64,000 bases of DNA from Psychrobacter fozii (GTDB taxonomy: Bacteria; Pseudomonadota; Gammaproteobacteria; Pseudomonadales; Moraxellaceae). Made by a program: the position numbers and the translations under genes. The stretch's first letter is position 1; the number at the start of each line of letters is the position of its first letter. Shown here in pieces: positions 1 to 8,464 of this stretch. Under the pieces are notes generated by a model. It was given only the letters and a program-made list of their open reading frames with translations. It did no database searches and had not been told where the DNA came from. The stretch is taken from NCBI RefSeq assembly GCF_003217155.1, contig NZ_QJSU01000001.1, positions 434,001 to 498,000 on the forward strand, in the 5' to 3' direction.

Positions 1-542
1 TGATGGATATTCAGCGTGCTGGTATCAATTCTAATATCGGCATGACCCGCGATTGGTTCTAATAGCTCAACTTCTTTTTTAATAGCCGCTGGTAAATTAA
101 AAGCAATATGCTTTGCATTATCACTATCAATATCCTGCGACATCAAAGGATGTACCCGGCGAGTTGCATTAAAACGCGCTATCAATGTGCTTTCTTGTGC
201 GGTCACATAGAGCACTTGAACAGCGTTTGCGCCATACGTTTTTTTGAGCAGATCATGTGTTTGTGCAAAGTTAGATAAATCAGCACGCGGCGTGCGAATA
301 TCGACACCAAGCGCAATACGATGAATACCACTTTCATTGACCAATTTATGCGCTGCATCGGGTAACAAGGACAGTGGCAGATTATCGATAGAGTAATATC
401 CCAAATCTTCTAAGATATTCAATACCGAAGTTTTACCTGATCCTGAACGGCCCGATACAACGAGAATACTAAGTGTATCAGAGGTTGCTTTATGTGCTAC
501 CGGCTCAGACTGATCGTTGTTTTCGCCTTGATTTATATCCAT
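1..542 (-). CDS. rapZ: RNase adapter / nucleotide-binding protein RapZ, 3' end cut by window edge
   Basis: The reading frame enters from the left edge and starts with ATG at 542 (MDINQGENND...). About 30 residues in is a Walker A loop, GRSGSGKT, in the context ILVVSGRSGSGKTSVL, then LGYYSIDNLP and GVDIRTPR, all typical of the RapZ/YvcJ P-loop ATPase family. In enterobacteria RapZ binds sRNAs and directs RNase E to GlmZ, so controlling glucosamine-6-phosphate synthase; its role in Moraxellaceae is inferred. Only about 180 of roughly 285-300 residues are visible, so the C-terminal RNA-binding domain lies outside. The N-terminus has about 25 polar residues before the first strand. The gap to panC holds a dispersed repeat. 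Confidence 0.9.
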   Translation of the reverse strand, partial: MDINQGENNDQSEPVAHKATSDTLSILVVSGRSGSGKTSVLNILEDLGYYSIDNLPLSLLPDAAHKLVNESGIHRIALGVDIRTPRADLSNFAQTHDLLKKTYGANAVQVLYVTAQESTLIARFNATRRVHPLMSQDIDSDNAKHIAFNLPAAIKKEVELLEPIAGHADIRIDTSTLNIH

Positions 543-584
543 GCTCTATCCATCCTAGTCCATTGCACCTAACAAATCGCCATG

Positions 585-691
585 TATAGTCAATCCTCTA
601 TAAAAGAGTGACAGCGTTAACCTCGCTTGAAGTATTACATATACATCTGCACTCGGTTGCCTTGACTCTCTTTTAAACTGAATCGACTATA
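585..691. repeat. 107-bp MITE-like dispersed repeat, copy 1
   Basis: This 107-bp block matches 41060-41166 over its full length without needing a gap, at about 81% identity by hand count (87 of 107). It begins TATAGTCAATCC and ends GAATCGACTATA, which are inverted versions of each other with two mismatches, so it has terminal inverted repeats like a MITE. The best conserved inner part is ACTCGGTTGCCTTG. It fills the gap between rapZ and panC and has no convincing ORF. Confidence 0.8.
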
Positions 692-702
692 ACTAACAGC
701 AG

Positions 703-1602
703 CTAACCTATTATCACCAATTGATTGTCCAATAAACGCGCACGTCCTAGCCAAGCTGCAACCAGAATAATCAAGTTTTTATTTTCTACATTAAACATAT
801 CAGTCTCACTAACGACCGAGTCTAGCGTGTCAGTTTTTATTTCTAAATAATCAATCGTGAAACCAGCATCAGTAATACGCAGTTGGGTTTCTATTAGAAA
901 TGACTGAACGACTTGCGGACTCTGCTCGCCAGTCTCTAACCGTTCTGCTAAATACTGCAATGCTTGATGTAATACAGGTGCTATTTGACGCTCAGCAGTG
1001 CTCAAGTATTGGTTACGCGATGATAGTGCCAAACCATCAACAGCACGAACAATAGATGCACCGATAATATCAATGGGGTAACTTAAATCACGTACCAACT
1101 GCTTAATAATTGCTAATTGCTGATAGTCTTTTTGTCCAAAAACAGCAATATCAGGTTGTACGATATTAAACAATTTAGAAACGACAATACCAACACCATC
1201 AAAATGTCCTGGTCGCGACTGACCGCACAATTGAGTCGTAATAGCACCGGCAAGAACGGAGGTCGGTGGCGGTAATACTGGGTACATCTCATCAATACTA
1301 GGCGCAAAGACATAGTCTGTATCAACCGTGGCTAGCTTTGCAACATCCTCATCAAGTGTGCGAGGATAGCTCTCAAAATCCTCTCCTTCGCCAAACTGGG
1401 TAGGATTGACAAAAATACTAACCACTACAATATCAGCATGTTGCTTAGCAATCTTCACTAATTTAAGGTGGCCATCATGCAGGTTGCCCATCGTGGGTAC
1501 TAACGCAATACGTGGTTGGCTGCTCTGATTCTCGTTTTTTTGACCACGATAAGGCTGTAAAGCGGCACGTAGTGCTGAGATATGATGATGAATAATAGGC
1601 AT
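703..1602 (-). CDS. panC: Pantothenate synthetase
   Basis: ATP-dependent condensation of D-pantoate with beta-alanine to pantothenate, cytosolic, leading to coenzyme A. The 299-residue protein is close to the usual 280-290. The adenylate-forming HIGH-type motif appears as PTMGNLHDGH (about residues 36-45), followed by VSIFVNPTQFG, GQKDYQQLAII and the SSRNQYLS loop that serves as the KMSKS equivalent. It lies 39 bp downstream of panB on the same strand, so the two pantothenate genes very likely form one transcript. The stop falls 11 bp from the MITE-like repeat. No panD is visible. The start ATG has only a weak Shine-Dalgarno (AGAAGAA about 10 nt upstream). Confidence 0.97.
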   Translation of the reverse strand: MPIIHHHISALRAALQPYRGQKNENQSSQPRIALVPTMGNLHDGHLKLVKIAKQHADIVVVSIFVNPTQFGEGEDFESYPRTLDEDVAKLATVDTDYVFAPSIDEMYPVLPPPTSVLAGAITTQLCGQSRPGHFDGVGIVVSKLFNIVQPDIAVFGQKDYQQLAIIKQLVRDLSYPIDIIGASIVRAVDGLALSSRNQYLSTAERQIAPVLHQALQYLAERLETGEQSPQVVQSFLIETQLRITDAGFTIDYLEIKTDTLDSVVSETDMFNVENKNLIILVAAWLGRARLLDNQLVIIG

Positions 1603-1641
1603 GATTAAATATTCTTCTATCTATAATCGTAAAACTAACTA

Positions 1642-2442
1642 TTAATTGAATTGATGCTGTTCAGTAGGAAAGCTGCCTTCACGCACTGACTGCTGATAAA
1701 GGGCAAATGCCCCTTCAATACTGTGCGCAGTATTACGCTCATCTGTCAGAAAATCATGAACAAAGCGCGGCACACGGCCGTGAGCCATGCCTAACATGTC
1801 ATGCATAACAAGGACTTGACCGTCAGTGTCTGCACCAGCACCAATTCCAATAACTGGCACTGCGACGGCTTCAGTAACGGCTTTTGCAAGCTCAGCAGGC
1901 ACACATTCTAATACTAGTAGTGCAGCACCTGCAGCGACAACTGCTTTGGCATCAGCAAGCAGTTTGTCCGCCGCTTCATCACCGCGACCCTGAATTTTGT
2001 AGCCGCCAAATACATTGACCGACTGCGGGGTAAGACCAAGATGTACACAAGTGGGTGTACCTGCCTGTGCTAATGTCGTGACCAACTCACAGAGCTCACT
2101 ACCGCCCTCAATTTTGATCACGTGCGCGCCCGCTTGCATCAGCTTACGGCTATTAGCAATCGCTTCTGGCAGTGTCACATAACTCATAAACGGCAGATCA
2201 GATAAAATGAGTGCATGGCTGTTACTACGGGCAATATTGGCTGTATGATAAGCCATATCATCGACCGTCACGGGCAGCGTTGAGTCATGACCTTGCACGA
2301 CCATGCCCAAACTATCACCGATTAAGATGGTATCAATCTCTGCCTTGTCCATCATCCGTGCAAACATAGAGTCATAGCACGTCAAGCAAGTGAACTTAGT
2401 ACCTTCTTTTTTAAATTTATTTAAAGTAGATAACGTCGTCAT
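1642..2442 (-). CDS. panB: 3-methyl-2-oxobutanoate hydroxymethyltransferase
   Basis: First committed step of pantothenate synthesis: transfers a hydroxymethyl group from 5,10-methylene-THF to alpha-ketoisovalerate to give ketopantoate. The 266-residue length matches the family. Visible family segments are ILIGDSLGMVVQGHDST with the metal-binding Asp, LSDLPFMSY, AHVIKIEGG, VHLGLTPQSVN and the late PVIGIGAGADTDGQVLV. It sits upstream of panC in the same direction. About 90 bp of gene-free sequence separates it from folK, so panBC may share the folK transcript. Confidence 0.97.
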   Translation of the reverse strand: MTTLSTLNKFKKEGTKFTCLTCYDSMFARMMDKAEIDTILIGDSLGMVVQGHDSTLPVTVDDMAYHTANIARSNSHALILSDLPFMSYVTLPEAIANSRKLMQAGAHVIKIEGGSELCELVTTLAQAGTPTCVHLGLTPQSVNVFGGYKIQGRGDEAADKLLADAKAVVAAGAALLVLECVPAELAKAVTEAVAVPVIGIGAGADTDGQVLVMHDMLGMAHGRVPRFVHDFLTDERNTAHSIEGAFALYQQSVREGSFPTEQHQFN

Positions 2443-2534
2443 ATGACCCTCAATTATTCTGCTGTGCAGCTACTCATTAATATTTTTTATCAGTCATTAA
2501 CAATGCTAACGACGACTATTCTAACATTTGAAAA

Positions 2535-3068
2535 TCATGCGTCGTTTGCCAGTAACTTCAAACCTGTCCAATCTGCACTCTGTGGATAATCGCCGATCGG
2601 CATACCTTTGATTATCAAGTTTGGCGCCAACTCTCGGAGCGGTATCAGTACAAAATTGCGCTCAGTCAATCCAGCATGCGGTACGCTTAATTGTGGCTCT
2701 GTGATGTGCACGTCACCATACAATAAAATATCGACATCGAGACTACGCTCACCCCAGTGTCGTATGCGTGCACGCATGGCTTGCGCTTCTAGTTGCTGGC
2801 AAAATACAAGCAGTTCAAGCGCGGGTAACGTCGTCTCGAAACCAGCCACTGCATTGACAAAATCAGGCTGATCTTGCGGTCCCATAGGAGCTGATGCGTA
2901 AAATGAGGATACTTGAACATCACGTACCTGCTCATGCTCTCGCATCGTTGCAATGGCTTGCTGCAAATGCTCTGCTGGTGAGCCCAGCTCATTAGCGAGA
3001 TTGCTACCCAAGCCCACATAGCAGGTAACCCAACCAGCACTATCCATATTGTTATCCATATTAGGCAT
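2535..3068 (-). CDS. folK: 2-amino-4-hydroxy-6-hydroxymethyldihydropteridine pyrophosphokinase
   Basis: Transfers pyrophosphate from ATP to 6-hydroxymethyl-7,8-dihydropterin in folate synthesis. The HPPK core is clear: YVGLGSNLANELGSP near the N-terminus, YASAPMGPQDQPDFVNAVAGFET, and the signature RHWGERSLDVDILLYGD carrying the metal-binding aspartates. An upstream in-frame start exists at 3125, but it would put about 20 unrelated residues before the first strand. I chose the ATG at 3068 (MPNMDNN), which overlaps the end of pcnB by 8 bp; the ATG at 3059, just after the pcnB stop, is equally possible. The pcnB-folK order is common in gammaproteobacteria and suggests translational coupling. Confidence 0.95.
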   Translation of the reverse strand: MPNMDNNMDSAGWVTCYVGLGSNLANELGSPAEHLQQAIATMREHEQVRDVQVSSFYASAPMGPQDQPDFVNAVAGFETTLPALELLVFCQQLEAQAMRARIRHWGERSLDVDILLYGDVHITEPQLSVPHAGLTERNFVLIPLRELAPNLIIKGMPIGDYPQSADWTGLKLLANDA

Positions 3069-5283
3069 TTTCAATACTTGGCTGACGACGGCGACGCTTC
3101 GCTGGCACAGGGCCCTTATTGTCACTCACGTTATTAGCAGTAACCTTGCTATGAGATACTTGACTGGTTTTAGCAGCTTTACTTTCTGTCGCTTTTGCTG
3201 ATTTTCTAGCTTTTGCAGGAGCTGTAACTTTCGCTACAGGCTTATGCTCTGACGGATTCTTGGCTTTAGTATCTGCTTTATCAGCGGACTGAACTGCCGG
3301 CTTAGGTACTTTTTTCGCATACTTAGCAGTAGCTTGCTCGTTATTAGCCGCTATCTGAGGCGTTACACTGCCTACAGTAGGCTCACGACGACGGCGCTTA
3401 TGCGGTATCGGCTCATTATTCATACTTACTAGTGCAGGCGATCTGGCCACCGAACGAGTAATATGTGTTGTAGATACAGGCTGAGTCTCTAATGGTTTAG
3501 CTCTAGATGATGGAACACTATTTGAACGAGCCGGACGTGTACCTTCTACTCGCTCCGCCTTCTTAGCCGACGTGTTCTGAATTGCTGCTTTTTGCTGCAC
3601 AGGTTCATTAGAACGTTTAGACTTATCATTACCTGACAGTTGCTTTTGTAATGGCGGCACGACTTTCTCATGCTCTATAACAAATAACGGCGCAGGCTTA
3701 GAATGATGGCGTTTATTTGCAGTCTGGCTGCTAGTATTGGCAAGAGATAACTGCTGTAACTGGGCAAGCTCATTACTGTCTTGCTTTGCTTGCTGAAACT
3801 CATGGCTATTGCTTTTGTTGCTACCAGACTGCTTAGCAGGAGCTGATTGACTGGCAGCGCGGCGACGGCGTGCTGGAATATTTGACGCATCATTTACCAT
3901 TGTCTGCTCACTCCTACCTTGCTCGGCACTGTTACTAGTTTTGCTTTGCTTGGTATTTTTTTGATGAGAGACTGTGTTATCACCACTGTTTGACTCTACC
4001 TTTTGACGATTGCGTCCACGACCGCGCTGTCCCTGCTGCTTGTAGGCACCACGGCGAATATTCTCATCAAACTCATCAACAGCCTGCTCTTGGTCTTGCT
4101 CAGACAGTGTCTGATACGTTTGCCACCAGTCGCCCATACCATTGGTAGACTCTGACAACGGATGCTCAGCATCACCGCATTGCTCGCGCAATAATAAAAA
4201 GTCAAAACCCGCACGGAAGCGTGGATGCTCAGAGAGCTGGACGATTTGTTTGCTACGTGGGGCGGCAAGTTTTGGCTGCAATACCCAAATATCACGGATA
4301 AACTGCTCTGCAAACTTAGGAATCGCGGTCTTAATACGTTGACGATCGATCACTTTACCAGCAGCGTGCATTTGTGCTTCAGCAAATGGCATATTACGTT
4401 TTTTAGCTTTTGCCAATTGATGGAGGTAGTTTTCCCACAATAGCGCGGCATAAAAGAACGCAGGATTGATACTTTTTCCCGCTGCAATACGTTTGTCCGT
4501 ATTGATAGCCACTTGTTTGACTAGCGCACTTGGCTCAGACGGCGGATAAATAATTAAGCTGTCAATCGCACCTGATTCAAACAATAACGGCAGCAGTGGT
4601 ACTAAATAGCCACCCGTGAACATCTTCTGCGTTTCATCATAGAGGCGATGCGGTGATATTTGCTCAAGTAGCGCCCAATTACCATCATGAAACTGATCAG
4701 ACAATGCTTCGTCAAATTCAAAACCGAGCTTGGCCTTAAAACGTAAGGCACGTAATAACCGTACTGGATCTTCTTCTATACGAACGGGCGCATGGCCAAG
4801 CAGTCGAATGATTTTGTTATCAATATCTTCAAGCGCACCACAAAAATCATGAACCACACCTTTAAGCGGTTGATAATAGAGTGCGTTGATAGAAAAATCA
4901 CGACGAGAGAAATCCTGTTTGATATCACCCCAAACATTATCACGCAGAATCATGCCATCTTGATTGGTATTGGCATCACTCGTTGGCGGACCACGGAAGG
5001 TAGCAACCTCAATCAGTTCTCTGCCTGAATACACGTGCGCCAACTGGAAGCGACGACCGATAATACGGCAGCGCTTACCAAAGACGTCTTTGATTTCATG
5101 CGGTTTAGCATCAGTGACCGCATCAAAGTCTTTTGGACGCAGACCCAATAAGGTGTCACGCACACCACCACCGACGATATATGCGTCAAACCCAGCTCGG
5201 GTTAAAGTGGCAATTACTTCAGTAATGGAATTGGGTAATTCAGATTTATTCAGTTCTAACTGCTTGGCGGCACGCTCGGCCAT
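3061..5283 (-). CDS. pcnB: Poly(A) polymerase I with long basic low-complexity C-terminal tail
   Basis: Adds 3' poly(A) tails to RNA, marking it for decay. The N-terminal nucleotidyltransferase fold is plain: IVGGGVRDTLLG, PKDFDAVTDA with the paired metal aspartates, the FQLAHVY region, FSRRDFSINALYY, and EEDPVRLLRALRF of the RNA-binding part. I start at the ATG at 5283 (MAERAAK) because GAGGAG lies 7 nt upstream; a GTG at 5328 would add 15 residues without a good ribosome site. At 740 residues it is far longer than the usual 430-510. From about residue 420 onward (the GQRGRGRNRQK stretch) the protein is Lys/Arg/Ser/Gln/Ala-rich and low-complexity, with recurring RRRR or KRRRR clusters, including one near the C-terminus. 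The tail is probably disordered and RNA-binding. Confidence 0.95.
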   Translation of the reverse strand: MAERAAKQLELNKSELPNSITEVIATLTRAGFDAYIVGGGVRDTLLGLRPKDFDAVTDAKPHEIKDVFGKRCRIIGRRFQLAHVYSGRELIEVATFRGPPTSDANTNQDGMILRDNVWGDIKQDFSRRDFSINALYYQPLKGVVHDFCGALEDIDNKIIRLLGHAPVRIEEDPVRLLRALRFKAKLGFEFDEALSDQFHDGNWALLEQISPHRLYDETQKMFTGGYLVPLLPLLFESGAIDSLIIYPPSEPSALVKQVAINTDKRIAAGKSINPAFFYAALLWENYLHQLAKAKKRNMPFAEAQMHAAGKVIDRQRIKTAIPKFAEQFIRDIWVLQPKLAAPRSKQIVQLSEHPRFRAGFDFLLLREQCGDAEHPLSESTNGMGDWWQTYQTLSEQDQEQAVDEFDENIRRGAYKQQGQRGRGRNRQKVESNSGDNTVSHQKNTKQSKTSNSAEQGRSEQTMVNDASNIPARRRRAASQSAPAKQSGSNKSNSHEFQQAKQDSNELAQLQQLSLANTSSQTANKRHHSKPAPLFVIEHEKVVPPLQKQLSGNDKSKRSNEPVQQKAAIQNTSAKKAERVEGTRPARSNSVPSSRAKPLETQPVSTTHITRSVARSPALVSMNNEPIPHKRRRREPTVGSVTPQIAANNEQATAKYAKKVPKPAVQSADKADTKAKNPSEHKPVAKVTAPAKARKSAKATESKAAKTSQVSHSKVTANNVSDNKGPVPAKRRRRQPSIENA

Positions 5284-5449
5284 GCATCTACTCCTCGCCG
5301 GTATTCTTTGACCACCCCTGATGAACACAGCGTTTATCAGGCGGATGTACCCACTAGTTTAACAAATTTTGGACGCAGTAGGTGTGTTATGACATTTACT
5401 TACGTGCTATTTTGTCAATATTGGGGTTAATTAAAGCAAAATAATGCCC

Positions 5450-5824
5450 TTAATCTTGTACGCTTAAACGTCCTCGATTTTTCTCAACGGTTTTTGCACC
5501 GATACCTTTGACCTTTGCTAATTCATCAATTGTCTTAAAATTACCAAACATCTCACGATATAAAATAATCGCTTGGGCTTTGCTACTACCAATACCATTT
5601 AGTGAAACCAATTCACCTTCGCTGGCACGATTGATATTCACGGTATATTGATCACGCGCTTGATTTTTGGCATTTTCTTGTGATAACAGGTACTCATAGG
5701 CACGCTGAGGATTATCAAAACAGGGCGCTGCATTAGCATCGTTAAGTATCAAAATAGCCAAAACATAACCTAAAATAGCAGTCTTGGCTACGCTAGCAAA
5801 CGAGATTTTAGGATGAGCGTTCAT
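5450..5824 (-). CDS. Secreted ComEA-like helix-hairpin-helix protein
   Basis: A 124-residue protein starting MNAHPKISF, with a hydrophobic signal segment (AILGYVLAILIL) and a likely signal-peptidase site after NDANA. The C-terminal half carries two helix-hairpin-helix motifs, LNGIGSSKAQAII and VKGIGAKTVEKN, as in the ComEA DNA-binding domain that binds incoming DNA in the periplasm during natural transformation. Family knowledge gives non-specific DNA binding; a role in competence is inference, as no other com gene is near. An upstream in-frame start at 5851 would put charged residues before the signal peptide, so the ATG at 5824 is preferred; it overlaps the mazG 3' end by 17 bp. Confidence 0.85.
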   Translation of the reverse strand: MNAHPKISFASVAKTAILGYVLAILILNDANAAPCFDNPQRAYEYLLSQENAKNQARDQYTVNINRASEGELVSLNGIGSSKAQAIILYREMFGNFKTIDELAKVKGIGAKTVEKNRGRLSVQD

Positions 5825-6689
5825 GTTGTTTCGCCGCTTCCCATAATGCATCCATCTCTGTTATGTCGCTGTCTTCCAAACGCTTGCCAGCTGCATCTAA
5901 TTGCGTTTCAATATAACCAAAACGTGACTTAAATTTATGCACACACGTCAGCGTTGCTGTTTCTGCATCAAGGTTTAACTTGCGTGCAACATTGACTAGG
6001 GCAAACATACAATCACCCAGTTCTTTTTCGACTTCTCTGATATTGGCTTTGCTTATGTCATATTTAGCAGCTTCTTTGGATTTATCCGTCAATTCACTTT
6101 TTAGCTCGGCAACCTCTTCATCTAGCTTATCCACTGCCCCTGCAATACTTTCCCAATCAAACCCCAATTTTGAGGCCTGCTTTTGTACATCTTGTGCTTG
6201 CATAAGCGCACTACCCGCTTTGGTATTATCCAGACGTCGCTTTGGTTTACCGCGTGCCTCGCGTGCGTGCTGCTCCTCCGCTTTAATCTCATCCCAGCGT
6301 ACTTTTACCGCTGCATCGTCTGTTAGGGTTTCGGCCTCAAACACATGCGGATGACGACGAATCAATTTTTCTTGTAGAGTAGTAATAACGTCACTCATAT
6401 CAAAGCGCCCTTGCTCAGCATACATCTGACAATGAAACACAACTTGCAGTAGCACATCGCCTAGCTCGCCTTTGATATCTTCATCATCATCGCTTTGTAC
6501 CGCTTCGCCTAGCTCATAAGCCTCTTCGATGGCATAAGGAATGAGGCTATGATTGCTTTGCTTCTTATCCCATGGACAATCAACTCGCAGCCGCGCCATC
6601 AATGCTAAAAGATCATCAAGCTGGCCTGTGGCTTCCGGTGTTCCTTGTACTGGTACAGGCACTGTGATTTTATTATCAGGAGTATTCAT
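5808..6689 (-). CDS. mazG: Nucleoside triphosphate pyrophosphohydrolase MazG
   Basis: Hydrolyses NTPs/dNTPs to NMP plus pyrophosphate; in E. coli it moderates ppGpp levels and clears aberrant nucleotides. The 293-residue protein has the double MazG fold. The first domain shows CPWDKKQSNHSL, the metal-binding IEEAYELGEAV and GELGDVLLQVVFHCQ; the second shows KLDEEVAELKSEL and EKELGDCMFALVNVARKL. Both helical EExxE/ExxD metal sites look intact. It is divergent from the phosphomannomutase gene, with about 190 bp of shared promoter region, and overlaps the following ComEA-like gene. AAGAG lies upstream of the ATG. Confidence 0.95.
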   Translation of the reverse strand: MNTPDNKITVPVPVQGTPEATGQLDDLLALMARLRVDCPWDKKQSNHSLIPYAIEEAYELGEAVQSDDDEDIKGELGDVLLQVVFHCQMYAEQGRFDMSDVITTLQEKLIRRHPHVFEAETLTDDAAVKVRWDEIKAEEQHAREARGKPKRRLDNTKAGSALMQAQDVQKQASKLGFDWESIAGAVDKLDEEVAELKSELTDKSKEAAKYDISKANIREVEKELGDCMFALVNVARKLNLDAETATLTCVHKFKSRFGYIETQLDAAGKRLEDSDITEMDALWEAAKQHERSS

Positions 6690-6877
6690 AAGGGAGGCTC
6701 TTATCGTTTTGTTTGTTATTTTATTCGGTGGCTTAGTATAAAGTTAATCAATAACTATTGGCGCGCGTTTGATTCATCATTGAGTGGTTAGTGTATCATT
6801 GAACCCTGATTGGCCTATAATTGTGCTATCTACTTTATTATTTTACCACTGCTCACGCGCAAGGAACTTTTACCATT

Positions 6878-8365
6878 ATGTCTACTTCTGCGACCATTAG
6901 CTATCAGCCAAGAACTGCATTCAACCCTATTACGATCAGCTCATTCAAAGCTTACGATATACGTGGTGAGCTTGGCGTTAATCTGGATGAAGAGATTGCT
7001 TACCGTATTGGGCGTGCCTTTGCGCAGATTTTATATCAACGTCATAGTACAGTAAGTGAGACTCATGACAATGATATGACAAATCTAAAACCTACCATTG
7101 TCATCGGTAGCGACATTCGTCATTCTAGTGAACAGCTTAAACAGGCTACCATAGCAGGTATTGTTGATGCTGGTGTTGATGTGATTGATTTGGGTATGAC
7201 TGGTACTGAGGAAGTATATTTTGCCACCAGTCATTATCAGGCATTGGGTGGCATCGAAGTCACTGCCAGTCACAATCCTATCAATTATAATGGCTTGAAA
7301 TTGGTCAAGGAACATTCAAAACCGATCAGTGCCGATGATGGGCTGGCAGAGATTCAGGCGCTTGCTGAGTCTGGCAAATTCACGACTGACAATCTATCAG
7401 GCAAATTACAATTATTGACCGATAAAAAAGCTTATGTTGATCATGTCATGACCTTTATCGATACTGATAAACTAAAGCCACTCAAGCTGGTCATTAACTC
7501 AGGCAATGGCAGCGCCGGGCCAGTGGTTGATTTATTAATTGAGAAGCTAGCACAAGTGGATGCACCGATTGAAGTCATTAAATTACATCATGCCCCTGAT
7601 GGCAGCTTTCCTAACGGTATTCCCAATCCTATGATTGAAGCCAATAGAGTGGCTACCCAGCAAGCTGTTTTAGAACATAAAGCTGATCTTGGCATTGCTT
7701 TTGATGGGGATTTTGACCGTTGCTTTTTATTCGATGAAGGTGGCGAATTTATCGATGGTAGCTACATCGTTGGTATGCTCGCTCAAGCATTTTTGAACAA
7801 ATATCCGAGTGAGTCAATCGTTTACGATCCGCGAGTAATCTATAATACCGAAGCGGTGATTAAAGAACACAATGGTAAGGCCGTCATCAGTAAATCTGGA
7901 CACTCATTCATTAAGCAAGTCATGCGTGACTCTGGCGCGGTATACGGTGGTGAGATGTCTGCCCATCACTATTTCCGAGATTTTTTCTATTGTGATAGCG
8001 GCATGATTCCTTGGTTGTTAACCATTGAGCTATTGTCCATCACGGGTAAAACCTTATCAGAATTGGTCACAGGCTATATTCAAGCATATCCTAGCTCAGG
8101 CGAATTAAACTTTCACCTCACCACTCACGACGCGCCAACGATTATTAGTGCAATTGAAGCCAAATTCAGTAACAAGCAACCAATTAAATCGACGCTTGAT
8201 GGCCTCAGTCTTAACTTTGGCGAGTGGCGCTTTAATCTGCGGGCATCAAATACTGAGCCGCTTATCAGATTAAACATTGAAAGTCGCGGTGATAGAAAGT
8301 TGTTGGATACTAAGATACAAGAAATAAAGGAATGGTTAGCGGCACAAGGTGCTGTACCAGCGTAA
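6878..8365 (+). CDS. algC: Phosphomannomutase / phosphoglucomutase (AlgC/ManB type)
   Basis: Interconverts hexose 1- and 6-phosphates, feeding GDP-mannose and UDP-glucose. Alpha-D-phosphohexomutase motifs are complete: the phospho-serine loop VTASHNPINYNG, metal loop AFDGDFDRC, sugar-binding GEMSAHHYF and phosphate-binding RASNTEPLIRL. The in-frame ORF opens at 6821, but the ATG at 6878 (MSTSATISYQ) has AAGGAA 11 nt upstream and gives 495 residues, close to the 460-470 family norm; the extra length is at the N-terminus. It converges on the ugd-like/pgi/galU/galE block and shares its terminator. In Acinetobacter the pgm gene closes the same block, so this is probably the sugar-precursor border of a capsule locus. 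The symbol is by similarity; manB/cpsG would be equally fair. Confidence 0.92.
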   Translation: MSTSATISYQPRTAFNPITISSFKAYDIRGELGVNLDEEIAYRIGRAFAQILYQRHSTVSETHDNDMTNLKPTIVIGSDIRHSSEQLKQATIAGIVDAGVDVIDLGMTGTEEVYFATSHYQALGGIEVTASHNPINYNGLKLVKEHSKPISADDGLAEIQALAESGKFTTDNLSGKLQLLTDKKAYVDHVMTFIDTDKLKPLKLVINSGNGSAGPVVDLLIEKLAQVDAPIEVIKLHHAPDGSFPNGIPNPMIEANRVATQQAVLEHKADLGIAFDGDFDRCFLFDEGGEFIDGSYIVGMLAQAFLNKYPSESIVYDPRVIYNTEAVIKEHNGKAVISKSGHSFIKQVMRDSGAVYGGEMSAHHYFRDFFYCDSGMIPWLLTIELLSITGKTLSELVTGYIQAYPSSGELNFHLTTHDAPTIISAIEAKFSNKQPIKSTLDGLSLNFGEWRFNLRASNTEPLIRLNIESRGDRKLLDTKIQEIKEWLAAQGAVPA

Positions 8366-8405
8366 ATTCCTACTATTTCATAAGGATAGTTTTGGTTAAA
8401 AATCA

Positions 8406-8441
8406 AAAAAGGCTCGCTAATCATTATTAGCGAGCCTTTTT
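8406..8441. terminator. Bidirectional rho-independent terminator
   Basis: Perfect inverted repeat AAAAAGGCTCGCTAAT / ATTAGCGAGCCTTTTT with a 4-nt loop, with T-runs in both directions. It serves the convergent algC/manB (+) and ugd-like (-) genes. Confidence 0.95.
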
Positions 8442-8464
8442 CTTAAGAAATATTTTTAAGAAAC

